The notes under the pieces are model-generated. The model did no database searches and was not told where the DNA came from. It worked only from the letters and a program-made list of their open reading frames with translations. Positions 12,131 through 24,838 of a stretch of DNA of 64,000 nt are shown here, in pieces; the first letter of the stretch is position 1; every line of letters begins with the position of its first letter. Origin of the DNA: Paracentrotus lividus (lineage: Eukaryota; Echinodermata; Echinoidea; Camarodonta; Echinidae); contig CALNVZ010003433.1 of NCBI GenBank assembly GCA_940671915.1, positions 25,589,405 through 25,653,404 of the forward strand. The letters run 5' to 3'. The position numbers were made by a program, and so were the translations under genes.

Positions 12131-13274
12131 CCCTGTGACGACGAAATTGTTTGGCCTGATGTATTCCCTGAGACTGAGATTAAAAAGAGACGACCCTGTC
12201 AGCGCGTGCGGGCTTGGTTAAATCGCTCATGCGTAGCCTGGTCGCACGCTGGTAATGGACTTTAGAGTGAAGCTTGATTTTTTTTTAAATACGTATATAT
12301 TATATTTTCTATAATGTGTTTTGGTGTTCTTAGTTCTCAATTCCTCTTATTATTACATGATTGAATATTCTACATAGAGTCAAACTCGATATTACTACAT
12401 AGAAAAAGATAATATATTGTGAACAAGAAAAGCATTCCCACGGTTTATAAACTGAGTTGGCCTATCTTTTCTTGGCCTGAAGAAAATGTTTCACACCTTA
12501 ATGAGTATGGAACAAGTGACAAAGGGGTGTTTTTTTTTAGTGTTATCCCTATATTTAAAAGATTTAAAGATCTATTGAATTTCTCATACCATGTCCTAAG
12601 ATGAACCTATGTGTTCTTGAACACACTCTCTCTTTACTCTTTTCTTTTCATTCTTACAAACTTCAAACTAAGCCGTATATCCTCTTCTTTGAGGTACTAA
12701 TTGGGGGTTAGATGTTGTTATCATTTAGTGTAAGTATCGACCCGTTTCTCTTATTCTAAAGAATAGTTTTCTTCTCAGCTAAGCCACTAGAAGCGCTTGC
12801 TAATTACAGCCACCAATCGATACTTCTTTACATCTCAGATACATCCGGTTTTTGTGTGTGCGCGCCCATGTTAGAAAATCGCTCACACCTTGCGCTGATC
12901 CATTGAATTGTCATGGGCCAACATAAAAGAAGTACAAAGGAGGATCAGCGAAACCGAAAAGTAAAAATCGCTGATGGTAACTTATATACACTGGCCGACG
13001 CAATTCTTCTTTGAGTGCCTGGGAAAAATATTTATTTAAAAAGCTATTTATTGAATATATCAAATAGTTATGAGTGTTTTTCATAGAATATATCGCTCTT
13101 TTCATACATAACTACTGCGTATAGCAAAAATACAACAAAAGTAGTGCAAAAGGTGAATTTTAGGGGTATTTCGTTGATAAAGATGTGATCATTAGGGAAC
13201 CGAGTATTACCCGGTTCCCGTCCATGGTGTGTTAGACGGGACCCGGGTATACCCGGTTCCCGTCTCTCAACGGG
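12131..13274. mobile_element. piggyBac-like MITE, TTAA target (copy A)
   Basis: Flanked by TTAA at 12127-12130 and 13275-13278. The 3' end is tcaacggg; the 5' end reads ccctgtgacg here but cccgttgacg in the second copy, so the terminal repeat is CCCGTTGA. Near the 3' end, acccggttcccg and gggacccgggt form an inner hairpin. About 1.14 kb. No transposase frame longer than ~60 codons, so it is non-autonomous. The TTAA duplication with CCC..GGG termini is the basis of the piggyBac assignment. Confidence 0.75.
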
Positions 13275-13421
13275 TTAAGGTTAAGATTGAAGGATGATAT
13301 TATTTGGGGTTTTGTTCTATCGAAATGTGCACGTTTACGTGGGTGCGCAGACAAGACACTGCGCAGACTGGGCACTCTTACCAAAAATACTAGACCAGTT
13401 CACCTCTTTCTTTATTCCCAG

Positions 13422-13537
13422 AATCAGGCCTGGAAATCCGTCATGGAGCTGGAGGGCAGAAGAGATCTGAATCCAAACTTAGGATCTGAAACTTGATCTT
13501 CTCAAGATTTAAATTAAAGAGGAACCTCAAGAAATTG
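13422..13537 (+). pseudogene. Exon 1 of plus-strand gene, frameshifted copy A
   Basis: Same exon as 28104-28221, bounded by ccag and gtaggc. It has lost two bases relative to that copy (ctttgatc to cttgatc, atttgaaat to atttaaat). The first loss creates a stop. The ATG is at 13443. Because the other copy is open, the loss may be a sequencing error rather than a true mutation. Confidence 0.55.
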
Positions 13538-13744
13538 GTAGGCATGCAGCTGTTTTCCAGTCCACTCTGAGATTATGCGAGGTCCAAAAAGGACCTCGCA
13601 AACTCTAAATCTGGAGTTGATATCTAATGCAAAAAGGAGAAAAATCTGAAATAAATACCAACAGACCCAGTTGCAAATTGACACCCATAGCACATACTGC
13701 TGCAAACCGACATTCGGCTGTAGACCTCTTACTGCAAAATGGCT

Positions 13745-15910
13745 GCCTCATGTCGCCCTTCACTTACACTTATGCATGCGTCAATTCATGATTGACCTTG
13801 CACTGGGGAATACCTTACTGCAGCAGTTTTCTTCCAATGAAAAGTCATGCAGAAAAGTGTCTTGAGCAGCTCAAGCCAAGTAAGGTTGCCATATCCAAAA
13901 AGGGATCTAAAAATTCTACTTAACAAAATTAAAAATATCTAATGGAAGAATTATATTTGCAATGAGACCATAGATTATCTTAATTTATTTTGAGGTAGTT
14001 ATAAGCTGGTTTCGCTAATTATTATGAGAAGTTTCCTCAGCAAACGAGAGAGCGACAGACAGCCATTTTTCAGTACTGACTGATGTTGGTTTTGCAGCTG
14101 TATGTGGTCGCCCTCTTTGCCTTGGTTGCTGAGGAAAATTCACACTAATATTCAGGATGCCACTTTTCCGTTTCCCAGAATTCCGGTTTTTTCCCCTTTT
14201 ATCTGTCTTATTTCCGGTTTCGACTTTCCTGTGAAAAAAAAACCGGCATAATTGCTCATTGATTGACTGTGCATGCCGTTGAAAAATCGGAAGCAAAAGA
14301 AATCTCAACGATAAAAAAGATTAAAGTCGTTTGTAGACTACTTGTAGTATGCAATGTGTGAATTATGTTACGTATTTGTAATTTTTTATGAAAACGACTG
14401 TACCACAATTCCAGCGATCTTGTCCATATATGGTGTGTGATGTGAATAAGTATACACGTGGGTTTTGTGCAGAGCGAGCGGACCTATGCCTTGCTCTCGC
14501 CCCAGCGCTCCAGGCACGCCAGCCTTGGGCCGGTACCCATATTTCCTGGCGAGTTTCTGTTCGCGATCGTGCTTGCCTTGGACTTCACTACTCTGGATTT
14601 GTTTAATGGATTAATTGTGGAATGATATGTGCCATGGATATAAAAAGAGAATCACATGACAAGAAAATTGACAGTGCAATCAAGAAGAAATTTTCAGTGG
14701 AAATGATAGAGAGAAAGATAGCCGGAAATATTTCTATCGGACTAAAAATTTACTTCCGACTTGCTACACCACAGAAGCATTGGAATAACTTGAAAGTTTT
14801 ATCCTGTAACATGGAATTTCGAATGCCCAAAATACTTCATCAAGATTAAAATTAAAAATGGAAACTATTTCTATTTTGAAGTCTACTCTGCCTTGATCTT
14901 TAATTATGTTGAGTGAGTAGATTATATGTTTTTTTTTTTTATTACATGAAAATTACCCATAAATTTGGGTAATTTTGGGGGAAAATCATTCAAATAATAG
15001 GCTCAAGTAGCAGCAACAGAGCATCTATACCCCAGAGCTGGGACCCCGGCCTATTGGCAATTATTGTATTGGGACTTCGCGCTGCGCGCTCCAGCCCGCG
15101 AAAAAATTTCAGGGTTTTTGGAGGACACCTAAGCTTCCCTGAATATTAGATCTAGTGAAACCAGCTTTAAGTTAAACCTACCTCAAAATAAATTAAGATG
15201 ATCTTATAGTATTAATGCAATATAATCTTCAATTAGATATTTCTAATTTTGTTAGTAGAATTTTAGACCCTTTTTTTAGAACATGCCTCCTTGACTGCTT
15301 GAGGGGGCTTGAGCTTGACATCAACATTTCAATCTATCTGCATTGACTTTTTAATTGGTTGGTACTCCTTCATAAAATCCAAAATGCCCGAGCATTCTCA
15401 AATCATGCCTGAAAATAATCTCGAAACATCTCACTTTAACATGAAATAAATTTTAAACTTGTGTGGAAAACAAAACTTGCGAAAAAAGGGGCAAAACTGG
15501 GTAGGGACTGTAAAAAATTTATTCACTCAAATTTGTGTTTGAACTTTCGGTCACCAATTTACTCTTTTCTTTTTCAGAGTGTAGAAATGTGAGAATAATC
15601 AATATTTTTACATTTTATGTACTTGAGTTTATTATTTCCCAATGCTATTAGTGAAAAAGTCTCACTCTTTGAAGAGAAAAGCTTGAAAAAAGTAATATTT
15701 ACACTAAACCTATTGTTCTGAATTGCATTGAGCTCAATGCAAAGTGTGCAAATTCTGCATTGAAATTTGTGAGGCATGCATGTGGGACTGCAATCTCTGA
15801 ATCGGGGTACCTATCATGGAGATACATGTAACTGCCACTGTCCAGCAGTTCCAGTGCAAGGTCAATTTGAATTGACCATGCATAAGTGTAAGTGGACCCA
15901 TAGCTGGCGC
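13745..15910. repeat. Fold-back repeat, ~2.2 kb (copy A)
   Basis: The left arm (13745-14010: cttacacttatgcatg, gaccttgcactgg, tctaaaaattctactt, ttaatttattttgaggta) reappears in reverse complement across 15150-15910, with about 400 extra bases in the right arm. The central 1.1 kb holds ttccggttt-type repeats and small open frames conserved only because the 14.6 kb unit is duplicated. Probably a transposon with long inverted ends; family not recognised. Exon 1 lies just outside the left arm. Confidence 0.6.
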
Positions 15911-16087
15911 CTGGCTTGGGCTTCAATATAAAATATATACGTATCAATTGACATTGTGTTATAAGTGCCCCAGTCCTCTCTCCCATCTTCTTCTTTTCTA
16001 CCTCGGTCTACATTGCAAGTTAAAATAGTCCTACATTATATAAATAGTGCATGCTCTACATGCAACATACTAGATTATGTGCACGCA

Positions 16088-16178
16088 CAAATACTAAATT
16101 ATCCCGAGGGCACATTTATTTTACCGAGGCCGTAGGCCGAGTTGAAACAGATGTGCACGAGGGATAATTTAGTATTGG
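16088..16178. repeat. Hairpin with aatactaaattatccc stem (copy A)
   Basis: aatactaaattatccc and gggataatttagtatt enclose cgagggcacat/atgtgcacga and a ccgaggccgtaggccgag loop, giving a ~90 bp nested hairpin. Probably a miniature element or a fragment of one. Confidence 0.65.
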
Positions 16179-16433
16179 AGTTCACATAGTCAGTAATGTT
16201 GCCATAAATAGAGCAGGCACTATTTATTATAGTAAATAGACCCCTAGAATTTGACCTGCCTAATCTGTTTTATCTTTGCCAATGTTTGCCACACTTTTGG
16301 TGCTAATTATGCTATTGTGACGTATATTGTTTGCCTCGCGTATCTATTGTTGTGCGCACCATTGTACTGTTAGTACGCGCTAGTGCAACAAAGCAATCGA
16401 TTTCGCCATTCATTTTAACACAGGATAAAACCG

Positions 16434-16497
16434 TTCAAACATAACAAAAAACCTTCAACATAACAAAAAAGCGTTCAACATACCAGAATGTTGAACG
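16434..16497 (+). repeat. Three direct repeats of cgttcaacataacaaaaaa plus inverted gttgaacg (copy A)
   Basis: Three head-to-tail copies, with the last followed by the inverted motif atgttgaacg. Cleaner in the second copy at 31132-31203. A pyrimidine tract follows at 16590-16740. Confidence 0.55.
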
Positions 16498-17072
16498 ACA
16501 TGTGACACCCTTTCAACCAATCACAGCTCGTAAAATACTACCACTATTTACTATTATACTGTCTTCCCACTCTGTCAATCCATTGATATTTTCCTCCCTC
16601 CCTAGTAGCCCTTCAGGACTTTATTCATCCGTTGTAGTCCTCTTTTGTTTGTCCATTTCTTATTGCTCTTTTCCTTTTCTTTTTCTTTCTTTCAATTTTT
16701 CTTCCCTTTCGTTTTCACTTTTATCATTTCATTTCATTTTGCAGCTCTTAAAAAAAAGAAAGACACTCAATGAAATAATGTACAAATCAATAAAAGTAAG
16801 CAATATTAAACCATTCATTTTTCATCTGCATGGAAAATCAATCAATGAATTAGAAATATCCTGATAATATTTACATGTAATCTTTAGGATTTATGTAACG
16901 CCTGAAACATAGTTAGCCAACGTCTCTAAGCACTTTACAAACATTATTTGCCAGGTCATCAGATTTCAGGCTGCTCACACATACACAATGTGTGCATATT
17001 CTCCACCCCTGGGGAGCATTCCAGCCAAGCGCCAAAAATATAAAATTATTTTCCCCTTGTTTTGTACTACAG

Positions 17073-17189
17073 ATGAAGATGGCTGGTATATATCTCACCA
17101 TTCTGATTCAGCTGCCTATAATACAGGATCATCCCTATCGATGGACTCAAAGGTTTGAAGTCAACAGTGAACAACGTCAGATGATGAAG
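17073..17189 (+). pseudogene. Exon 2 of plus-strand gene, frameshifted copy A
   Basis: Bounded by tactacag and gtatat. It is 117 bp against 120 bp in the second copy (31778-31897), with three separate single-base losses and one substitution. See the second copy for the product. Confidence 0.5.
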
Positions 17190-17435
17190 GTATATAAAAA
17201 TAAAGAATAGTGTTGCTAATGCTGTTAAGTGTGTTTAATACAAGGCTCTCAAGTTGGGTATTGTAGGATGCACCGCAGTGATGGGCTATTTCATTTTGGG
17301 ATCAAACAATGGTTAGTTTATTTTAGGAAAATCAATCTTTGGAATAATTACACCTCACAACTGTTAAGCTTATTCAGATACTTTGTTTGGACTTCCGTAA
17401 TTACCATTTTCAATAATTTTTATGTTCTTGTGCAG

Positions 17436-17571
17436 GATATGTAACTCCGGCAAAGAAACGCGTACTAACTGAAGAAGAGAAAGTAAAGCGTAGACAGGCG
17501 AGTCGTGAAGGAGGGCAAAAAGAAAGCAATCTGATCCCAACTGGCATGCAAAAGAAGCAGCCCGTATCTCT
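17436..17571 (+). pseudogene. Exon 3 of plus-strand gene, frameshifted copy A
   Basis: Bounded by tgcag and gtaagtg. Only one base is missing (cgtgaatgg to cgtgaagg); the stretch upstream is in frame here, whereas the second copy is broken at a different place. The two copies together define one open exon of 137 bp. Confidence 0.55.
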
Positions 17572-18054
17572 GTAAGTGAAAATTGTACAGCACGTCTCAG
17601 GAAATAGAAAAACCCTAGAACAAAGGCTTATTGTAAGCAGTAATGGGGAGCAATTGTTCAGAAACAATTATTGAAAAAGCAAACTTTGACTGATGCAATT
17701 TTCACGGTTATTTTTCATGCAATAAGAAATGTTTAACAAGATGTGTTCTTTAGCTATTGACATCCTGGATATTATGTGCAGGAGCAACTTGTTTAGAATC
17801 CAATATCAGATTAGGCCTACTTTACTTTGAAAATGCCAACTAGATGTCAAAAATCCATTTGCAACACTTTTTTGGCTTGATCAGGAAAAATGGAGAGAAT
17901 TGACAATCTCTATATTGCTTAAGTACACATTGTCAAATCTAAAAATTGTACTGAGTGATACATACTAAGTAAAAATTTTGTAATATAGGTCCCCATGATA
18001 GCACTTTACATTCCTGAATATATTCAGCATTAACAAAAAGACCTGAAAGCTTCT

Positions 18055-18852
18055 TATATCCCCATTCCATGACCATCGGATTTCATGTGGATCTCATCTG
18101 ATCCCCAAAATTGTCAGTTTCAATGAGTTCCGATGAAATTTAGCCGATAAGCGAGTTTGGTGACCCTGATTTCTTGAATATCCGCGAGATATCCAATAAG
18201 TATCCAAGGTAATCGGATGAAAGACTAATAGCTGCCGATATCTGCCTATCATTTCTACGGCTTGTCCAATCTATCAAATTGCTATAGGAGAGTAATTTTA
18301 AGGGTGACCTGACTCCAAACTGACACTTCCAACACCCATCTGAACACGCCCAACTCTAGTCACTTCAATCGGTGACTGCACGGAGGGCAATCGTTCATTG
18401 ACCCGATTTCTTACCAACAATCCACAATTGGGTTGAAATCAAATCTTCTTTTGGTAAGCGTGATAGAAAACTGCTAATTGCAATAAGATGAGTACCCGAT
18501 TATCCGATTTTAATCAGATATCGCGCCAGAGATTTCGGACAGCTGAAAACAAAAAAATCTGATACAAATCGGACTGACTGACACATATCCAATACAGACT
18601 CGAGTCGAAACCGGAAATGGCCTCCGATCATGTCCGATAGCGAACTAAGGCCTGAGCTTAGTTCCCTCACCGGACTATTTTGCCTCTTCGGATCGCGTCC
18701 AACGCATCGGACACATACCTGATAGTCGACAAACACAAGTCGGACCATCAGAGTTTGATATGAGACCACTCGGTGGGTAACCACAAGGATTAAAAAATTG
18801 CGTCTGATTAGTGACGATGGTCCAAAATTCTCAGTGGAATGGGGGTATTATA
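18055..18852. mobile_element. MITE with ccccattccactga ends and TCCGAT-rich interior (copy A)
   Basis: The ends tatatccccattcca..tgaccatcgg and tcagtggaatgggggtattata are inverted repeats. The interior is rich in tcggac, ccgat and gtccgat words. About 798 bp. The long minus-strand frame at 18500-18784 is an interior artefact. Superfamily unknown. Confidence 0.65.
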
Positions 18853-20611
18853 GTAAGCCTAGATGGAAATGAGAGAATTCAATTCTCAACAGGTTAATTA
18901 TAACCAGCATAACTATTACAAGATTTCATTCTGATAAGCAATTATTTCCAAGTCCCAATTGCAAACGGACCACATGTTCCTTTTTGCCTGTGTGTTGTCT
19001 TAACATATTTTAGAGAAGAATAATTTGATAGGCCCTGGCCTGAGCACTTGATATAATGGTAGCGAAATATATTAAAGCTTAATTGAGATCTTTGAGACAT
19101 AAGCACCAGCATCATATGTCCCAAAGGAGTGACTGCAGCGGGGGGGGGGGGGGGCGCCATATTTTGAAAAGTACACAGGGGCGCCAAATTCTCATCGGGC
19201 CCCCCGGGGTGCGAAATCCTGGATACGCGCCTGAGATTGATAATATTTTCTGGTTTAACAGCTTACTGAATATTACTACAATACTATTCTATTAATCTAA
19301 TGTAATTATTTTGCTATGGGGGCTTCAAAATAGTCATTTTTTTTTATTTTTTTAAAGCATTACTTTATGTGAAAAAGATCCCTCTATGTTAGGAGCCTCC
19401 TATTATGTAATTATAAAGAGAAAGGATCCGTATTTTGGCGCATAGTTTACCCGTGATGGGCGCCATGAAGAGCTCCCCCCAAAATAGCCATCATTGGCAA
19501 ACATTAAAATAGCCGCTAAATGAATAAAGTTGGCTAAGGATACTTTGATTGTTTTTGATTGAATTAAATATAGGTTTTTCCAATCACTTTCATACAAATA
19601 TCATTTGAATCTATTTTAAGATCATTCAATTTCACCACAGTTGTGATCGTTTGGGCCAACCTCCATTTAAACTTACATTAAATTCGTTCAATTCATTTAT
19701 TTATGCAATGATCTTTTTAAATGTGCCAAGTCGATTTTAAAAAGTAGCATAAGCGTTTAAAGAACTTTCATTCAATTTCATTTTTGCTTCGTTTGAGATT
19801 TGAATTCTTTTAAAGCATTCTTCGAATCAGTCATCTAAGTTTAGACAAAGAACATACATCTTTAGAGTTCGGAATGTTTAATTTTTCTTTTCGAATTTAT
19901 TATCCGTGCAACACATTTAGAAAACGAGTCGTTCACATTGAAACTTTATAAATAGATTATTAGAAATATGCATTCAAATTCAAATGGGGATGGCAGCGGA
20001 CTTTCTTAGGTCATTCAAATTCATTATAAGGCAAGCATGTTAAAAATAAGTGCATTCTATTTAAGATTCATCGTCAAGAAGACATGACATTATAGGTCAT
20101 CAAAACGGTTTACCATGACTTTGTTTACCCTGCAGCCATGGATAGGTCCCTCATATACCAACGAAAATGAAATAGTGAAAGCAAAGACAAAAAGAAAGAA
20201 CACTGGACTCGCACATAAAAATTGAAAGTAATACCAAACCTTGTATGTTTCCCTATTAAAAATCAAGACTTGATTTTCACATGGACCTATTACATCAAAG
20301 AAAAGGCCTAAGAAAAGGTCCCCATACAAAAAAAAATATATCTATATATGTAAAAGACAAATAATAATTGTATCTGTAATGTACGAACTAAAAAGAAAAA
20401 ACTTTTTCATTATGAAACGTGTCTCTTTAAGTGTTCTTCGACTTAATACAGGACGTGACGATTAAGAGAAAGAAAACAAAGCAACAAAACAAATATTTCT
20501 TGATATAAGATTAATATCATATGCGAATAGAGCAAAAATACAAACAAGAAAAAATAGACAACAGCCTATATTATATATTTTTAATGACCTTCAAAAAAAA
20601 AAAAAAAAAAA

Positions 20612-21075
20612 TTAACAGTGGCGGATCCAGGATTTTATGGGGGGCCAAATTTATACTTCAGATTCTGTTACAATCGAATTTATTTTGCGTTACGCTGACC
20701 GAGCAAGGTTGTGAGAAGGGGGGGGGAGGTGTGAAGATATTTCGGCATTCGGTCATCCTCACAGTCATATTTCACCCGTGGTATGGGTATGGTTAAGTCG
20801 GTCATCCATAAATAATGTTTCCTGCTTTTCCTTTTTTTTTCTTTTTTTTTTTTTTTTTTTTTGGGGGGGGATGTTTTACGTTGGGCGCTTCTACAAAATA
20901 CCAGATTTTGCACTTTTTTCTCAATTATGGGCTCGGGTGAGGGTGTGGGGGGGGGTTCCAAGCTCGTTAGGTTCCTTTGAATCTCCCTCAATGGAATCGC
21001 GATTCGTTATAATGTCAGATAAAATCATCTATAGTTTTAAAACATTGATTTAAAAGATAAGCCTAAATAATTATA
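20612..21075 (+). mobile_element. Short element starting cagtggcggatccaggattt (copy B)
   Basis: Counterpart of 6012-6470, again directly after a poly-A run and with the same homopolymers in different lengths. Confidence 0.45.
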
Positions 21076-22494
21076 TGCCACACCAATGCTATGAAAATCT
21101 TGTATAATGCGAAAACATATAGAGAATCAAGGGAAAACACAAACACATAAACGGAATTTTAAATTGAATGAAAGTTTCTTAAAATTGAGTTCCTCAAAAT
21201 GAAATTGATTGCCCGAACAGGCTAATTGGGTTCCTAAAAACGATGCCTCGTTAATTTAAATGAACATAATGCGAAATTGTACATACATTAATGAACTTCT
21301 ATGCACGTTTAAAGATCTTGTTTGCTGTATAAATAAAATTAAGTACGGTGAAAATAAGATTAAATGCAATACTTGGAAATGGTTTTGCCCCAATTATGAA
21401 ATTGAATGCTCTTAAAATAAAGCTTCGCGACTATGAATGAACTTGATACCCCCGTATTTTAAAATTAAAATGCCGATATCGATCGGAAAATGGTATCGCT
21501 TGAATTTGAATGAACCTTCTATAGGTTTGAATGACAAACCTATGAAATTGAGCGGGAAAACCTATACTTAATTTTTTTTTTTAAAGTTTCAAGGAAAAAA
21601 AGCTATTGAAACGATAGACGTTCTTATTTTTCTGGGTTTTATGGCTTGCTGAATGTGAATATGATGCTATTTCATCGATGAGGTGTCATAAATTTTAAAT
21701 CTGGGGGTTTCAAATGGTCATAAACCACGGTCTTTTGGGGGAAAGATGTCCATTCTATATGAGGAGTCCCTATAACAATCATCATCAAAGATTAAAGGCT
21801 ATGATGTTCAATTAGCACATATAGATTGAACTATAGGCCTACCATAGGCCTACTTGTTTCACATTTCAAGAATGGCGCCCACGAGGCAGCCATGATGGTC
21901 AATTCAAAAATAGATACTCGAAATGAAAACAGAAAGGCTTGATAAAACCCAAAAATACATGTTTAAGGGGTTGCGAGGATCAGAAAATTTTAATCTGATG
22001 TTTTTCTATTGATTTGATGTAATTTTGTTTTTCTAAACTGCATTTATGCCTGGCGGTGGCCCATTGGGGTGTTAGAATGGTTTGAATGACTACCATTTCA
22101 GGGGCTAAAATGAGACAAAATCATGGTCCTTCTTTATGAGGGACCTCTATAATGTTTTGTTCCATTCATAGGATTTCAATTTTAAGATTAGAATCTTCTT
22201 CTCCCAGTACATTTTGTTTTAGTTGTATACACTGGGATACACCGTAAAAAATACTGTCATTGTTGCTCTTTTAGAAAGTGCGATCCAGTGTATAATAATA
22301 ATATAATATTACATTCTGCAACAGTGTTGTTGATCTTAAGCACTTGTCTTAAACTGGAAGAGAAGGCCATTCAAGTTAATGATGGTCTGCTATAGTATTG
22401 ATTTGAGGAAAAATGCTAGTGATGGAGGACTCAACTTGGATATTCATATTTGACCCTTTTCCAGTTGGTATTTTATATTAATCATGATTATGGG

Positions 22495-22950
22495 TGGATT
22501 TGTCCCAAGATACAAGAAAATCATGCAAATGAGAAGAAAGTTTGGGGCTTCGTCATGGTTCAGTGACTTTTCGAATACGTAATTTGAATCAAGATCATGT
22601 TAGTTGGAGATCAGTTGAAGCTGTGTGCCATGTTTCGTGACTTATAACTCATGGTAGAATTAACAATAATCATGAAATTGGCCGAATTTCACATCAGGTA
22701 TTGATTTCCTCCTCCATTGACTTTATGTACAGAGGTTTAACAAAAGTGACATTTGGCATATTTTAATTGCCAGTTTTTGTCCATTTGACAGTGAATTATT
22801 TTATGAAACTTTGCACATAGCTTCATCTGGTCTCTAACCAACATGATCTTTACTCAAATTACGTATTCGAAAGGTCACTGAACCATGACCAAGCCCCAAA
22901 CTTTCTTCTTATTTTTATGATTTTCTTGTATCTTGTGCCCACTGAGGCGT
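22495..22950. repeat. Imperfect 450 bp palindrome (copy B)
   Basis: Counterpart of 7862-8318. The arms share gtttggggctt and cgaaaggtcactgaaccatg in opposite orientations. Confidence 0.7.
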
Positions 22951-23490
22951 GAAACATCGGGATTTTTATGAAAATAAAATCAAAAGTACTCCCCAAAAAG
23001 AATTGTTATATTTATGTAGAGTAAGAACTTGAATTTTAGTCCGTACGTGAGAAAATGGCTTTTCCAGTCTCATGTGCTCACTGAGCATGAATGTGTAAAT
23101 AAATGCCATAGGATCATTGACACGTGTCCAAAGAATATAAATAAAACCCCAAAAAATGTTATTGAGATGCTTTCTAGAGCATAAAATTACTACAATGACT
23201 GTTCGTAATTCTAAAATGGCCTATTTTTTGGTTGGTAGATGGGTTCATTCAACCGTAAATGAATGGAAATTGGTTACATACACTTCCACAACAGACATTC
23301 CATCACATTTGATCGAATATACCATGGCAAAGAAGTAAAAATGGCAATTTGGGCAATTTTTGCTGCTTGCTCACTCAACCATGAAATTTGACGCAATGTT
23401 TTTCCGTATATTGGGAAGCACGTTTTGCATACATTCTGACGTGTAAAACGTTATCATTGAATCAAAGTTGCCATTTTAGCCGGGCTAGTG

Positions 23491-24161
23491 CACTGCAAAA
23501 ACGCTGGGTGTTAAATAGCAACACTATGCGGGTGTTAAATTTGTGGTGTTAGATTTCGGAATTAGAATGCTATCTCTCTAACACCACTTGGTGTTAAGAC
23601 AAATTCTGAAAAAGCACTTTGTTGAAATTTTTGCAGTAAAAGTCATTATCATTTGATATATATCAATTAAAATATCGTAAACACAAATATAGCAGCAATT
23701 TAGCTTTAGTTTATGAAGTTAACTGAATATTTTTTAACACCAAAAGCTGGTGTTATTTAACACCAGCCCTGGTATCTATATCGACCACACCGATTGGTGT
23801 TAAATTAAACACCAACAAGAAATAAAATCAACCACTCACTAGCGTAAATTCGCTCGCCCTATCTATTCATCAGGGGATGACGCTTTGTATTTTTACGTAA
23901 TTCCCAGATGAATAGCATTCTATACGGATTACGCCAGTGAAATCAACACCCACTGGTATCAAATTCGAAAATTAACACTATGAAAGTGTCAAATTAACAC
24001 CAGAATGTGGTGTTAAAATAACACCAAATAGTTTTATTAATGTATTTCTAACACCCAAACTGGTGTTAATATAACACCAGTTGGTGTGGTCGGATATAGA
24101 TTCTGGGCCGGTGTTAGATTTAACACCCATGGTGCTAATTTACACCCCAGTTTTTGCAGTG
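23491..24161. mobile_element. MITE with CACTGCAAAA ends and many taacacc motifs (copy B)
   Basis: Counterpart of 8855-9528, 671 bp, with intact cactgcaaaa and ttttgcagtg ends. Confidence 0.8.
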
Positions 24162-24376
24162 TGAACTTTAAAAAAATGACATTTTTGCATTTAACCATTG
24201 CTCACTGAATCATGACTTGATGATTTTTTCCTAAAATTCGCCTTTGTTAGTTGATGAAATTCCCTACATGGACATATTAATAGATTTTTCAAAAATTATT
24301 GATATCTGAAATAGGGGAACTTTCTTTTTGTGTTGTGTTTATATATAAATTTATATATATATATATATATATATAT

Positions 24377-24838
24377 AGTCTGTGTCAATAAAAATGGTAC
24401 AGTTGGAAACATTTTTATAGTATGAAGGTTAATATCAACGTGGTATTGTTTGTTATTTTCATAAAGCAGGAATATCGCTCTTTCTTCTGCAATTTTTTTC
24501 ATCACATTTGTGCAGTATTTTTGAGATATGACTAATTTTCTACAATCCAGAAAAATCCATTTTCGCACGCCGTCCCATGCCTTTGTGTACGATTTCGCAT
24601 AATGACCGTGAATTCAGCGCTCCAGACAATAGAAGTGCGTAATTTCGATTGTTCCTCGTCGCACAAAACTTAGCATAACTTTTGTTTTACGACAAAGCAA
24701 ATAATACAGGACAAAGCGCATCAGCAAGAAAAATCTTTTGGCTTTAATTTGGTACCACAAACACACATTATATGAAAAGATTTCATACCTAAATGATTTT
24801 TGCCCCGACTGTACCATTTTTTTTTTTGACACAGACTG
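24377..24838. mobile_element. Tc1/mariner-like MITE (copy B)
   Basis: Counterpart of 9743-10206. It sits in a (TA)n tract, ends acacagactg and is followed by TA, supporting a TA target duplication. Confidence 0.65.

Larger units (their letters stand above)
4581..19140 (+). repeat. 14.6 kb direct tandem repeat, copy A
   Basis: From atattttgaaaagtacacag at 4581 to gtgactgcagcg at 19140 this segment is repeated almost base for base at 19159-33849. Copy A is about 131 bp shorter. By eye, nearly all differences are one-base gains or losses, often in homopolymers; substitutions are few. All transposons and exons inside occur in the same order in both copies. Confidence 0.95.

Noticed and set aside
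14388-14606. Small frame MKTTVPQFQRSCPYMVCDVN.. present in both 14.6 kb copies
   Set aside because: Conservation between the copies is trivial because the whole unit is duplicated. The 3' part differs in frame, and no family is recognised.
18500-18784. 94-codon minus-strand frame
   Set aside because: It lies inside the TCCGAT-rich MITE and reflects repeat words.
20521-21053. Several ~90-100-codon frames on both strands with Phe/Lys runs
   Set aside because: They cross the homopolymers of the gcggatccagg-end element. Frames differ between the two 14.6 kb copies.
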